NCBI RefSeq assembly: GCF_030866785.1
Contig: NZ_CP133018.1
Location: forward strand, 1,488,001-1,552,000
Origin: Agromyces protaetiae
GTDB taxonomy: Bacteria > Actinomycetota > Actinomycetes > Actinomycetales > Microbacteriaceae
Reading direction: 5' to 3'
Length of the DNA stretch: 64,000 bases
The translations under genes and the position numbers were made by a program. The notes below the pieces were generated by a model. It was not told the DNA's origin. It worked only from the letters and a program-made list of their open reading frames with translations, and ran no database searches. This document shows positions 34,413-42,593 of this stretch, in pieces; positions within the stretch are counted from its first letter, which is position 1; every line of letters begins with the position of its first letter.

Positions 34413-35180
34413 TCAGTCGCGTGCGGTGAGCACGATCGGGTCCCCGTCGGTGATCGCGATGGTGTGCTCGGAGTGCGCACCGCGCGAGCCGTCTGCGCTC
34501 CTGAGCGTCCAGCCGTCGGGGTCGGTGAAGATGCGGTCGGTCGTCTGCAGGAACCACGGCTCGATCGCGACCACGAGGCCGGGACGGAGCGGGAGCCCTC
34601 GACCCGGTCGGCCGCTGTTCGGGATGTGCGGATCGCCGTGCATCGTGCGGCCGACGCCGTGCCCGCCGAAATCCGTGTTGATCGTGTAGCCCTGCTCGCG
34701 TGCGACGTCGGCGATGGCCCGCGAGATGTCGCCGATGCGGTTGCCGGCGCGCGCGGCGGCGATGCCGGCATCGAGCGCGCGCCGGGTGGTGTCGATCAGA
34801 CGCAGGTCCTCGTCGCGGGGCGTGCCGACGACCACGGAGATCGCCGAGTCCGCGACCCAGCCGTTCACCGATGCGGCGAAGTCGAGGCTCACCAGGTCGC
34901 CGTCCTTGATCGTGTAGTCGTGGGGGAGCCCGTGCAGGACGGCGTCGTTCACCGAGGTGCACAGCACCTTGCCGAACGGGGACGCGCCGAACGACGGGTG
35001 GTAGTCGATGTAGCAGCTCTCGGCTCCGGCCTTGCGGATCATGTCGTGCGCGAGCGCATCGAGCTCGAGCAGGTTGACGCCGACGCGTGCCGCCTTCGCG
35101 GTCGCCTCCAGCACACTCGCGACGAAACGGCCGGCGGGGCGCATCTCCTCGATCTCGGCTGGGGTCCTCAGTTCGATCAC
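34413..35180 (-). CDS. map: Type I methionine aminopeptidase
   Basis: Removes N-terminal Met from nascent proteins. The 255-residue pita-bread-fold enzyme shows the metal ligands in order: LVSLDFAASVNGWVADSAIS near 86-106 (two Asp), GHGVGRTMHGDPHIPN near 159 (His), VVAIEPWFLQT near 190 (Glu) and AHSEHTIAITD near 225 (Glu), plus YHPSFGASPFGKVLCTSVNDAVLHG near 60. GTG35180 was chosen for its AAAGGA ribosome binding site and the conserved IELRTPAEIEEMRPAG start. A promoter-like CAGAAT box inside a small palindrome lies 25 nt upstream. Confidence 0.95.
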   Translation of the reverse strand: MIELRTPAEIEEMRPAGRFVASVLEATAKAARVGVNLLELDALAHDMIRKAGAESCYIDYHPSFGASPFGKVLCTSVNDAVLHGLPHDYTIKDGDLVSLDFAASVNGWVADSAISVVVGTPRDEDLRLIDTTRRALDAGIAAARAGNRIGDISRAIADVAREQGYTINTDFGGHGVGRTMHGDPHIPNSGRPGRGLPLRPGLVVAIEPWFLQTTDRIFTDPDGWTLRSADGSRGAHSEHTIAITDGDPIVLTARD

Positions 35181-35195
35181 GGCAATCCTTTCGTA

Positions 35196-35213
35196 CCCGT
35201 CTATTCTGACGGG
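35196..35213 (-). promoter_or_regulatory. -10 region of map inside a 6-bp palindrome
   Basis: CCCGTC and GACGGG flank TATTCT (35202-35207); on the minus strand this places CAGAAT (35208-35203) as a -10 box for map. The symmetry could also mark a regulator site; no regulator is indicated. Confidence 0.35.
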
Positions 35214-35257
35214 TCCGCTGCGAGTGAACACGCGGCGTGCTCGCAGGTGCGCCCCGG

Positions 35258-35270
35258 TAGCCTTGAGGCA
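35258..35270 (+). promoter_or_regulatory. -10 box of the 35270 membrane-protein gene, leaderless
   Basis: TAGCCT at 35258-35263 ends 6 nt before ATG35270, with no ribosome binding site between, matching the leaderless spacing seen at coaD, thiL and 56178. Confidence 0.35.
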
Positions 35271-35770
35271 TGACCGTGCGGCGCCTCTTCCTCAGGTGGC
35301 AGTTCCTCGCCGCCGTCGTGCTGCCCGGCTGGCTGGCCGTCGGCTGGGCCCTGTTCGGCTCGGGCGGGTGGAACACGCTCGGGCTCATCATCTCGCTGCC
35401 CGCGACCTTCCTCGCGCTGCTCGTCATCGCGTTCCTGGTCAACGCCCGCCCCACCGTCCGCGAGCAACGGGCCGTGGCCTGGGGCGATGCCGGCGTGCTC
35501 GGTGCGTGGCATCTCGCCATCGTCGGCGCCGGGTTCTACGGGGCCACTGCGGTGCCGTTCACGGTGCTCGCGATCGGGCTCGCGGTCGTGGCGTTCTGGT
35601 GGTCGATCTGGCAACTCGTGCGCGACGGCGCGCAGCGGATGCAGGCCAGCATGGCTGAGTTCGAGCGCCTCGCGGCCGAGCAACGAGGCGGCTCCGCCGA
35701 GCCCAAGCGCATGCCTCCGCACGATCTCGGTGAGGTCATCGTGGTGCGCGAGTCGCGCGACCCCGAGTAG
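35270..35770 (+). CDS. Small integral membrane protein of unknown function
   Basis: A 166-residue protein with four hydrophobic segments (about residues 12-30, 36-54, 76-94 and 96-114: FLAAVVLPGWLAVGWALF, TLGLIISLPATFLALLVIAFL, VLGAWHLAIVGAGFYGA, VPFTVLAIGLAVVAFWW). The C-terminal 50 residues form an amphipathic, charged cytoplasmic tail ending EVIVVRESRDPE. No known domain was recognised. It is divergent from map and upstream of rplS, and orthologues in this position would be lineage-specific. Transcription starts at or beside the ATG from a TAGCCT box. Confidence 0.7.
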   Translation: MTVRRLFLRWQFLAAVVLPGWLAVGWALFGSGGWNTLGLIISLPATFLALLVIAFLVNARPTVREQRAVAWGDAGVLGAWHLAIVGAGFYGATAVPFTVLAIGLAVVAFWWSIWQLVRDGAQRMQASMAEFERLAAEQRGGSAEPKRMPPHDLGEVIVVRESRDPE

Positions 35771-35830
35771 CCCGACTGACGCGAGACCGACGAGGAGCGT
35801 TCCGGCCGAGGCATCCGTCTGTGCGCCGCT

Positions 35831-35860
35831 TTGCCGAAACGCAACGCGATCTGGCAGAAT
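35831..35860 (+). promoter_or_regulatory. Promoter of rplS
   Basis: TTGCCG (35831-35836) and CAGAAT (35855-35860) are separated by 18 bp. The predicted leader is about 125 nt. The -10 and following GGTC match the rpsP promoter. Confidence 0.5.
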
Positions 35861-35991
35861 GGTCGATTGTGCCGCCGCAGGTCTCTGCCTCCGGGGAGTA
35901 CGCGCAGCGCGAATCGCTTCGTGCAGGCGGCACCGAACACTTTCCCAACTGATCCGCGTTCGACCGGTGGCGGGCGCAGAGAGCGAACATC

Positions 35992-36339
35992 ATGCACATT
36001 CTCGATCACGTCGACGCGTCGAGCCTGCGGTCGGACATCCCCGACTTCCGCGCCGGCGACACCGTCAAGGTGCACGTCAACATCGTCGAAGGCAACCGCT
36101 CGCGCGTGCAGGTCTTCCAGGGCGTCGTCATCGGCCGCTCGGGCGAGGGCGTCCGCGAGACCTTCACGGTCCGGAAGATCAGCTTCCAGGTCGGTGTCGA
36201 GCGCAAGTTCCCCGTGCACTCGCCGGTCATCGACCACATCGAGGTCGTCACCCGCGGTGACGTCCGTCGCGCGAAGCTGTACTACCTGCGCGAGCTGCGC
36301 GGCAAGAAGGCCAAGATCAAGGAGAAGCGCGACAACTGA
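35992..36339 (+). CDS. rplS: 50S ribosomal protein bL19
   Basis: A 115-residue protein starting [53 protein letters not shown], continuing with [23 protein letters not shown] and ending [21 protein letters not shown]. These are invariant blocks of bL19, which sits at the 30S-50S interface. Length is standard. It is followed by a near-perfect palindrome and lepB, the usual actinobacterial order. Confidence 0.97.
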   Translation: MHILDHVDASSLRSDIPDFRAGDTVKVHVNIVEGNRSRVQVFQGVVIGRSGEGVRETFTVRKISFQVGVERKFPVHSPVIDHIEVVTRGDVRRAKLYYLRELRGKKAKIKEKRDN

Positions 36340-36386
36340 GCGCGCGATCCGAAGCTGTGAAGACTGGATCTTCGCACCGAATCCAC

Positions 36387-36418
36387 GAGCTCCCCGCCAG
36401 TACACTGGTGGGGAGCTC
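36387..36418. repeat. 15-bp inverted repeat between rplS and lepB
   Basis: Arms 36387-36401 and 36404-36418 are reverse complements with one mismatch and only 2 nt between them. A TACACT -10-like box (36401-36406) for lepB sits at the centre of symmetry. There is no T-tract, so it could be an rplS transcript end, an operator over the lepB promoter, or both. Confidence 0.65.
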
Positions 36419-36428
36419 GGGCGGTTAA

Positions 36429-37187
36429 ATGACAGAAGAAGACACGCGCACCTCGCACGACGACGGTGCGGAGGCGACGACGACGGCGTCGACGAAGCGC
36501 AAGCGCGGCATCCTGCTGTTCCTGCGCGACCTGCTCATCATCTTCGTGGTGGCGGTGCTGGTCTCGTTCCTGATCAAGACATTCCTCATCAGGTCGTTCT
36601 TCATCCCATCGCAGTCGATGGAGGAGACGCTGCAGGTCGACGACCGGATCATCGTCAACGAGCTGGTCCCCGACGTGGTGCCGCTCGAGCACGGCGATGT
36701 GGTGGTCTTCCAGGACCCGGGCGGGTGGCTGCCCGCGACCCCCGAGGTCGAGCAGCCCCCGCTCGTCGCGGCCGTCGACTGGTTCCTCGCGCTCGTGGGG
36801 CTTTCGGCGCCCGACTCGAACGACCACCTCGTGAAGCGGCTCATCGGCCTGCCGGGCGATCAGGTCGTGTGCTGCAACGCCCTCGGGCAGATGAGCGTGA
36901 ACGGGGTGCCGCTCGACGAGCCGTACGTGGTGCTGCCACCCGGCGAGCAGAAGGTCTCGCGCGACGACTTCGATGTCACGGTCCCCGAAGGGTCGCTCTG
37001 GGTCATGGGCGACAACCGCTACAACTCCAAGGACTCCCGGTACAACCGCGAGACGCCGCGCGAAGGATTCGTCCCGATCGAGAACATCGTGGGCAAGGCG
37101 TTCGTCGTGAGCTGGCCGGTCTCGAATTGGGAGTGGCTCGGCAATTATCCCGAGGTCTTCGCGGGAGTCGACGAGGCGAGCGACTGA
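36429..37187 (+). CDS. lepB: Signal peptidase I
   Basis: Membrane serine protease that removes signal peptides from secreted proteins. The 252-residue product has an N-terminal cytoplasmic region of about 30 residues, one membrane helix LLIIFVVAVLVSFLIKTFLI near 34-53, the catalytic Ser in FFIPSQSMEETL near 61, the catalytic Lys in HLVKRLIGLPGDQVV near 137, and box D/E sequences SLWVMGDNRYNSKDSR near 192. An insertion near 95-125 (PATPEVEQPPLVAAVDWFLALVGL) is typical of actinobacterial forms. rnhB starts 1 nt after the stop. Confidence 0.96.
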   Translation: MTEEDTRTSHDDGAEATTTASTKRKRGILLFLRDLLIIFVVAVLVSFLIKTFLIRSFFIPSQSMEETLQVDDRIIVNELVPDVVPLEHGDVVVFQDPGGWLPATPEVEQPPLVAAVDWFLALVGLSAPDSNDHLVKRLIGLPGDQVVCCNALGQMSVNGVPLDEPYVVLPPGEQKVSRDDFDVTVPEGSLWVMGDNRYNSKDSRYNRETPREGFVPIENIVGKAFVVSWPVSNWEWLGNYPEVFAGVDEASD

Positions 37188-37188
37188 G

Positions 37189-37884
37189 ATGGTCGCAGGT
37201 GGTCGCCCGCCGTCGTTGAAGACGGAGCGTGCGCTGTTCGACGACGGCGCGCCCATCGTGCTCGCGTGCGACGAGGTCGGCCGGGGCGCCCTCGCCGGTC
37301 CGGTGACGATCGGTCTCGTGCTGATCGATGCATCCGTCAAGCGCATCCCCGCGGGACTGCGCGATTCCAAGCTCCTGCCCGAGCCGAAGCGCGAGCAGCT
37401 CGCACCCCGCGCCGCGGGCTGGGTGCGAGCCTGGGCGGTCGGCGAGGCCTCCTCGAGCGAGATCGACCAGCTCGGCATCATGGCCTGCCTCGGTCTTGCC
37501 GGCGCGCGGGCCTATCGGGCGCTTGCCGAGACCTGCGACGTCGCGGCGGGGGCGCCGCTGCTGCTCGACGGCAACTACGACTACCTGAGCGCCTCGATCG
37601 AGCGGCGGGCACACGTGATCACCCGGATCAAGGGCGACCGGGACTGCGCCTCGATCTCGGCCGCGTCGGTGATCGCCAAGGTGCATCGCGACCGCGGCAT
37701 GCGCAGCTCGCACGACGACCTTCCGGTCTACGGCTGGGCTGAGAACAAGGGCTATTCGACGCGCGCGCACTTCGCGGCCATCGAGGAGCACGGTCCGAGC
37801 GCACTGCATCGCCACACGTGGCTGCACGACCGCTCACGGCTCGAAGAGGCGGCACCGGCGCTGTTCGACCTCGGCGTAGGATGA
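37189..37884 (+). CDS. rnhB: Ribonuclease HII
   Basis: Cleaves RNA of RNA-DNA hybrids and single ribonucleotides in DNA. In 231 residues: catalytic DEVGRGALAGPV near 29 (Asp-Glu), DSKLLPEPKREQLA near 58, LLDGNYDYL near 124 (Asp), and IKGDRDCASISAASVIAKVHRD near 147 (Asp). Length is standard. The gene is nearly contiguous with lepB, and its end provides the ribosome binding site of the DUF2469 gene. Confidence 0.96.
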   Translation: MVAGGRPPSLKTERALFDDGAPIVLACDEVGRGALAGPVTIGLVLIDASVKRIPAGLRDSKLLPEPKREQLAPRAAGWVRAWAVGEASSSEIDQLGIMACLGLAGARAYRALAETCDVAAGAPLLLDGNYDYLSASIERRAHVITRIKGDRDCASISAASVIAKVHRDRGMRSSHDDLPVYGWAENKGYSTRAHFAAIEEHGPSALHRHTWLHDRSRLEEAAPALFDLGVG

Positions 37885-37890
37885 GTGGCG

Positions 37891-38214
37891 ATGGATGAGG
37901 ACGAGTTCGACGACTACGACCGCGAAGTCGAGTTGGCCCTGTACCGCGAGTACCGCGACATCGTGTCGCAGTTCCAGTACGTGGTCGAGACCGAGCGACG
38001 CTTCTATCTCGCGAACGAGGTCGAGCTGGTCCGCCGCGACACCGAGCACGACTTCTATTTCGAGCTCGCGATGAAAGACGTGTGGGTGTGGGATGTCTAC
38101 CGCGCCGACCGGTTCGTGAAGTCGGTGCGCGTGCTCACGTTCAAAGACGTGAACATCGAAGAGCTCGCGACGCGTGAGTTCGAACTCCCCAAGGAGCTCG
38201 CGCTCGACGAGTGA
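37891..38214 (+). CDS. DUF2469 conserved actinobacterial protein
   Basis: A 107-residue acidic protein, MDEDEFDDYDREVELALYREYRDIVSQFQYVVETERRFYLANEVEL..., matching the actinobacterial DUF2469 family that lies between rnhB and yraN. No catalytic motif is visible and its function is unknown. I chose ATG37891 because AGGA at 37878 is 9 nt upstream; a GTG at 37885 abutting the rnhB stop is possible. The last residues LATREFELPKELALDE are conserved in the family. Confidence 0.88.
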   Translation: MDEDEFDDYDREVELALYREYRDIVSQFQYVVETERRFYLANEVELVRRDTEHDFYFELAMKDVWVWDVYRADRFVKSVRVLTFKDVNIEELATREFELPKELALDE

Positions 38215-38327
38215 GCCGCTGACGGCTCCTCCACAGGTGGCCGGCTCGGTGCACAGTCGACGGATGCGTCCAGCGCACCGTGTGCGGGCACGCCGGTCCG
38301 CGACCCTGGTCGCGGAGGTGGTGCCCG

Positions 38328-38693
38328 ATGGCACACAACACAGAGCTCGGCCGGCTCGGGGAGGACCTCGCCGCGGCGTTCCTCGAAGGTCGGGGCATGC
38401 AGATCGTGGCGCGCAACTGGCGCTGCCAGCACGGTGAGATCGACCTCGTCGCGAGAGACGGCCGCGACACCGTCGTCGTTGAGGTGAAGACCCGGCGGAG
38501 CGATGCGTTCGGGCACCCGTTCGAGGCGATCACGCCGCAGAAACTGGGACGGCTGCGTCGCCTGGCCGCCGCATGGTGCCGGCGCGACGACGGGCCGTCG
38601 ACGCCGATCGGCGGGGTCCGCATCGACGCGGTCGCGGTGCTCGTGCCCGACGAACTGCCCGCGGTGATCGATCACCTCGAGGGGGTGCAGTGA
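38328..38693 (+). CDS. yraN: YraN/UPF0102 family nuclease-fold protein
   Basis: A 121-residue protein with the YraN signature: NTELGRLGEDLAAAFLEGRGMQIVARNWRC at the N-terminus, then HGEIDLVARDGRDTVVVEVKTRRSDAFGHPFEAITPQKLGRLRRLA. The GEIDLV...VVEVKTR arrangement is the Holliday-junction-resolvase-like PD-(D/E)xK core. The biological role is not established. It lies next to comM and dprA, as in many bacteria, and its stop overlaps the comM ATG. Confidence 0.93.
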   Translation: MAHNTELGRLGEDLAAAFLEGRGMQIVARNWRCQHGEIDLVARDGRDTVVVEVKTRRSDAFGHPFEAITPQKLGRLRRLAAAWCRRDDGPSTPIGGVRIDAVAVLVPDELPAVIDHLEGVQ

Positions 38694-39088
38694 TGCCGGT
38701 CGGTCGCACGAGGTCGGTCGCGCTCCTCGGGCTGGCGGGCTCGATCGTCGAGGTCGAGGCCGACATCTCGAGTCAGCTGCCGGCGTTTGTCATCGTCGGC
38801 CTGCCCGACGCCGCGCTCTCCCAAGCGCGCGACCGCGTGCGGTCGGCGGCGACCAACGCCGGGTGCCCGTTGCCGCAGCGGCGGGTGACGGTCAACCTCT
38901 CGCCGGCCTCGCTGCCCAAGCAGGGTTCCGCGTTCGACCTCTCGAAACCAAGGAGTTTACATATTTCAGCTCTTGGGCGACAACGGGGGCAGCTCGCCTC
39001 CGTGGTTACAGAGAGGGATGGCGCGAACTCCGAACGATATGCCTTCGTCGCCCCGCCTCCTTCCGTTCACTTGTGTCGGCCAAGATGA
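38693..39088 (+). pseudogene. comM: comM (yifB) 5' fragment, interrupted by the integrative element
   Basis: The first 83 codons (MPVGRTRSVALLGLAGSIVEVEADISSQLPAFVIVGLPDAALSQARDRVRSA... ending PKQGSAFDL) are the N-terminal subdomain of a ComM/YifB Mg-chelatase-like AAA+ protein, a helicase for DNA integration in natural transformation. After the GACCTC at 38936-38941 the frame enters the element and adds about 48 unrelated residues before stopping at 39088. The ATPase domain is absent, so this fragment cannot be active alone. The rest of the gene resumes at 53486 in the matching frame. Confidence 0.95.
38915..38965. other. attL (left attachment junction)
   Basis: Host sequence ends and element sequence begins at GACCTC (38936-38941), which is repeated at the other end. 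The host side carries CCGCGTTCGAC (38928-38938) and the element side CTCGAAACCAA (38941-38951), flanking the proposed crossover dinucleotide CT at 38939-38940. Confidence 0.85.
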
Positions 39089-39092
39089 CCGC

Positions 39093-40751
39093 GTGACGCG
39101 CGTGGCTCTATATTTGCGGCAGTCCTCCGACCCTCAGGGCACCGAACTCGCGGTGGATCGGCAGCGCGTGAACTGTTTAGCACGCGCTGCCGCCAAAGGA
39201 TGGTCAGTCGACCCGACGCGTATCTACATCGACAACAACGTGTCGGCTACCAGTGCGCGAGAACGGCCCGCATACCAGCGCCTCATTGCAGACGTGATGA
39301 AGCGGGATGTCGACGTGGTAATCGCTTGGAACCTGGACCGCCTGACGAGAAAGCCGCGGGAGGTCGAGGACTGGATCGACTTGAACGAGAAGTTCGGCGT
39401 CAATCTCATGACCAGCGAGGGGACAGACCCCGTAGATATGTCTACAGAAGTCGGACGGTTAGTCTTGCGCATTACTGCTGCGGTCGCCCGCCAAGAAGTC
39501 GAGCGGAAGGGGCGGCGTCAGCGTGAGAGTAATGCGCAGGCCCGAGAACTCGGATATCCGCCGCATGGTACGCGCGCCTTCGGCTATACGGCCCGCAAAC
39601 GAGACGCCAGATCAATCACTGCCCTACGGACCGGCGCTGACGGAAAGGAGTACTTGGACTACGGGTACAGCCCGATCCCGGACGAAGCCGAGGTGATTCG
39701 AGCCGGCTATGAGCTAGTGATCAAAGGCGAAACGCTGGGAGCAGTGGCGCGTGCCTGGAACGCAGCTGGTGTCTTGAACACGAGGGGGAATCGATGGGTG
39801 CCCACGACCGTCCTAGCTATCCTCACAAACCCCCGGTATGCCGGATACTCAGTTCCACCACGCGGGCAGCACGCGTGGCGTAAGTCGCTGTACCATCCGG
39901 AGGATCTCACCAAGCATCGGCGTGGAACATGGGAGCCGATTGTGGACGCCGCGACCTGGACCGCTACTCAATCTCTCATCCGAGACCTCTCCGCCAGGGA
40001 CCTTCTCGGTACACCAAAACGTTGGCTGCTTTCCGGCATCGCGACGTGCGCAGCGGATGTCGAGGGCCTGGCATGTGGCGCGCCTATCATCGGCGGCGCG
40101 ACCTATTCGAAAGTGCCGACCTACCGCTGTTCGGTAGCTGGCCATCTCATGCGCCGTGCCGACCTTGCCGAAGAACTGGTCGTTGCTGAGATCATGCAAC
40201 TCGCCCTCGGTGCTGATGGCTTGTCCCTAGCGCAATTCGCGCCGGACCTCGCCCTGACGGCCCGAGAACGATCTCTGATGAAGTCTCTGCACGAAGTCAA
40301 CGACGAATACGACGTGCTGGTGCGAACTGGAGTCCTGACTGAGACCGAGGGAGTGAAGAAAGCGCGCACACGCCGCGGACGACTACGTGCCGAATTGCTT
40401 GAGCTCCGTCGGGAGCTCCGCGGCCTGAGAGTCGACGCCCTCAACCTCCTCCTGCGGGCAGGTAAGCCCCGGCCCAGCGATGGGAAACCCTGGACCTCCG
40501 AGCTCCGAGTGAAAAAAGTATGGGCCGAACTGCCCCTCAGCGCGAAGCGACATGTTGTTCAGACGACCATGAAGGTTTCATTGTCCCCACCGGGCCGGGG
40601 GAACGGTCACCCTGGCCCGCGGCCCGAGGATCGTCTCGCCCTCGCCGCGAAGTCGGTGCACATCACGCTCAGGCAGATGCAACGCAGATCTGCCGTCGCC
40701 CCTGCGGGTTCACCTGATGAGGGACACACGCCCGGTGATTCGCTATATTGA
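39093..40751 (+). CDS. Large serine recombinase A (left end)
   Basis: A 552-residue site-specific recombinase. The resolvase domain begins VTRVALYLRQSSDPQGTELAVDRQ, with catalytic Ser at residue 11 in YxRxS, followed by VVIAWNLDRLTRKPREVEDWI near 80. The recombinase domain follows (ELGYPPHGTRAFGYTARKRDA near 150, GNRWVPTTVLAILTNPRYAGYSV near 235), then a zinc-ribbon-type segment with cysteines in IATCAADVEGLACGAP and YRCSVAGHLMRR near 320-360, and a coiled coil. GTG39093 lies 6 nt after a CAAGAT box. It is about 150 bp from attL and would face recombinase B across attP in the circular form. Confidence 0.92.
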   Translation: MTRVALYLRQSSDPQGTELAVDRQRVNCLARAAAKGWSVDPTRIYIDNNVSATSARERPAYQRLIADVMKRDVDVVIAWNLDRLTRKPREVEDWIDLNEKFGVNLMTSEGTDPVDMSTEVGRLVLRITAAVARQEVERKGRRQRESNAQARELGYPPHGTRAFGYTARKRDARSITALRTGADGKEYLDYGYSPIPDEAEVIRAGYELVIKGETLGAVARAWNAAGVLNTRGNRWVPTTVLAILTNPRYAGYSVPPRGQHAWRKSLYHPEDLTKHRRGTWEPIVDAATWTATQSLIRDLSARDLLGTPKRWLLSGIATCAADVEGLACGAPIIGGATYSKVPTYRCSVAGHLMRRADLAEELVVAEIMQLALGADGLSLAQFAPDLALTARERSLMKSLHEVNDEYDVLVRTGVLTETEGVKKARTRRGRLRAELLELRRELRGLRVDALNLLLRAGKPRPSDGKPWTSELRVKKVWAELPLSAKRHVVQTTMKVSLSPPGRGNGHPGPRPEDRLALAAKSVHITLRQMQRRSAVAPAGSPDEGHTPGDSLY

Positions 40752-40756
40752 GCGCA
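40744..40756 (+). promoter_or_regulatory. Leaderless promoter and possible operator of the GntR gene
   Basis: TATATT (40744-40749) overlaps the recombinase A stop codon and lies 6 nt before the GntR ATG at 40756. It is centred in an interrupted palindrome CGCT-N6-AGCG (40741-40754), a plausible autoregulatory site. Confidence 0.4.
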
Positions 40757-41415
40757 TGAATACTACTGCGGCCTCGTTGGCGAAGGACATCTCCATCAGC
40801 ACCAGTCGACAGACGGTAGGCGAGAACCTGTTCACCGAGCTACTCACTGCCATCCTCAATGGTCGGTTCGAACCAGGCGAGCGCATCAATGATGTCGCAC
40901 TAGCTCGTGAGCTAGGGATCTCGCGCACTCCCGTCAGGGAAGCGCTGCAGAGACTGAGGACACTCGGCCTGGTTGAGGCCGAACCCAACCGCTTCACGCG
41001 TGTGGCAGTCGTCTCTGGGGATCAGGTCGCGGACAACTGGGTCGTTGTTCTCGCACTTGGTCGAGCGGTGATCGTTGAAGTGGGAGGTGCCGCGTCATCG
41101 AGAGCGCTTAAGGCGATGAAGCAAGAGGCCGCGACCTTCGAGAAAGCGCTCAAGAGCGGTAACGCCGAGGCGGCGGCGAGAGCGAATGTCAGCTTCTATG
41201 CTGCCTTGACCGAGCTGTCAGTGAATCGCGCGCTTCGCGAGGCGAGCGAGGCCGCTCAACACCTCGTGCGGCTCGGCTCGAAAGAGCTTCCCCCAGGTGT
41301 CGACTCGGATGCGCTCTTGCAAGCGCACTCCACGTTGCTCACTGCGCTTTCTGAGGGCGATGCAGGTAGCGCCGACGAGGCTCTCCAGCGAGCCCGAACG
41401 ATCCTCACGCGGTAG
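40756..41415 (+). CDS. GntR-family transcriptional regulator
   Basis: A 219-residue regulator with the GntR winged-helix domain at residues 20-90 (LFTELLTAILNGRFEPGERINDVALARELGISRTPVREALQRLRTLGLVEAEPN) and an all-helical C-terminal FCD-like effector domain (VLALGRAVIVEVGG... through EALQRARTILTR). The His/Asp metal ligands of typical FCD domains are mostly absent, so the ligand is unknown. It is the first of three same-strand cargo genes ahead of the AbiTii gene and may control them. The start is leaderless, 6 nt after TATATT. Confidence 0.88.
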   Translation: MNTTAASLAKDISISTSRQTVGENLFTELLTAILNGRFEPGERINDVALARELGISRTPVREALQRLRTLGLVEAEPNRFTRVAVVSGDQVADNWVVVLALGRAVIVEVGGAASSRALKAMKQEAATFEKALKSGNAEAAARANVSFYAALTELSVNRALREASEAAQHLVRLGSKELPPGVDSDALLQAHSTLLTALSEGDAGSADEALQRARTILTR

Positions 41416-41573
41416 TCGGGAACGAGCGCGGCCCTCCCTCGGACCGATTCACCCGGCCATTCGATCGCCTCATCTTGCGGCGGTCGCAACCAACGTTCCA
41501 TCTCGGTGGTGACGGGACGCATTCGCAGTTGCGCCCATTCGAAAAGCGACCACATCGGACTTAGAGGAAGAAA

Positions 41574-42512
41574 ATGAGCGACACACTGCTGAGATCACTG
41601 AGGAGCCGATTGCTGGATGAATCTGAGCCGTTGGCCGGTCTGCTCCGAAAATGCCTCCTCCTTGGAGCGGAGACTGGCTCCAGTGCTTTGCGGGAGTGGG
41701 CCCGCAACGAACTGAACGGCTACGGCGACTACGCTCAGGTTCCCGCTTTCAGGCGTGTGCCAGTTCCTGTGATCAAGATGAACTCAATCAGCGGTTACAA
41801 CGTCGTGACTGGTCAGGCGCTCACCCGGTTCGAGCTCCCCACGCAGGCAGAGAAGCTCCTACCAGAGGAGATCGAACTTCGTCAGCCGGTCGAGGAACTA
41901 GAGACCATCGCATCCTCACCGACCTATAGCTTTACCAGTGGCAGCCTCGCGCACGCCCAAGCGCTCTGGAACCAGGAGTTGTCCGAGTTCCAGCAGGTCA
42001 CAGCGCTTTATTTCGAGATGTCCGGTGCCGTGCTTTCGGGCGTGCTGGGAAAGATCCGGACTCAGCTATTGGATGTCGTCGCTGACCTCACCGCAGATAC
42101 GCCTCTAGCCGAGGTGCCAGGAAAAGAGCAGGTCGACGCGGCGGTGGGACAGCATATCGGCACGCAATACGTCACGACGATTCATGCAGTGCATGGACCG
42201 ACCGCGATCGGCTCGAATGCGCGGTCAAGTAGCGACGGATTCAGCATCGACGATGTAGTCCGGCTTCTCGACGCCGTTCGCGAAGGGGCAGGAGAAGTCG
42301 GTGACGAGCAAATCCGCTCAGAGCTGCTCGAGGCGCTTGAGGACCTTCGTGCGGAGGTGCGAAGTGCGGCACCGGACACGGGTGCAATCGTCAAGAAAGC
42401 CGGGCGACTACGAGCCGCGGCCGCGAACATCGGATTGCCTGCGATCAGCGCGGCGGTTGGCGGGGCTGTAGAAGCACTTACTTCGCTCGCGGTGGGCGGT
42501 GCGTTCGGGTAG
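41574..42512 (+). CDS. AbiTii-domain protein (abortive-infection type)
   Basis: A 312-residue protein whose N-terminal 65 residues (LLRSLRSRLLDESEPLAGLLRKCLLLGAETGSSALREWARNELNGYGDYAQVPAFRRV) match the AbiTii pattern: a helical region, W...EL.GY, then a proline-containing P.(F/Y)R motif. The middle is not recognised; the C-terminal third is helical and ends with hydrophobic helices (GLPAISAAVGGAVEALTSLAVGGAFG) that might contact a membrane. AbiTii proteins are associated with abortive phage defence, but their mechanism is unknown. An AGAGGAAG ribosome binding site precedes ATG41574. It is followed after 81 bp by the 1255-residue gene on the same strand. Confidence 0.8.
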   Translation: MSDTLLRSLRSRLLDESEPLAGLLRKCLLLGAETGSSALREWARNELNGYGDYAQVPAFRRVPVPVIKMNSISGYNVVTGQALTRFELPTQAEKLLPEEIELRQPVEELETIASSPTYSFTSGSLAHAQALWNQELSEFQQVTALYFEMSGAVLSGVLGKIRTQLLDVVADLTADTPLAEVPGKEQVDAAVGQHIGTQYVTTIHAVHGPTAIGSNARSSSDGFSIDDVVRLLDAVREGAGEVGDEQIRSELLEALEDLRAEVRSAAPDTGAIVKKAGRLRAAAANIGLPAISAAVGGAVEALTSLAVGGAFG

Positions 42513-42593
42513 TGACTGCGGTCAGCGTGAGGGCTGATCCGAGACCGACAAACGATGTCGCCGATCTAGATCTGCGCCAGGGAGGGCTGCAAT

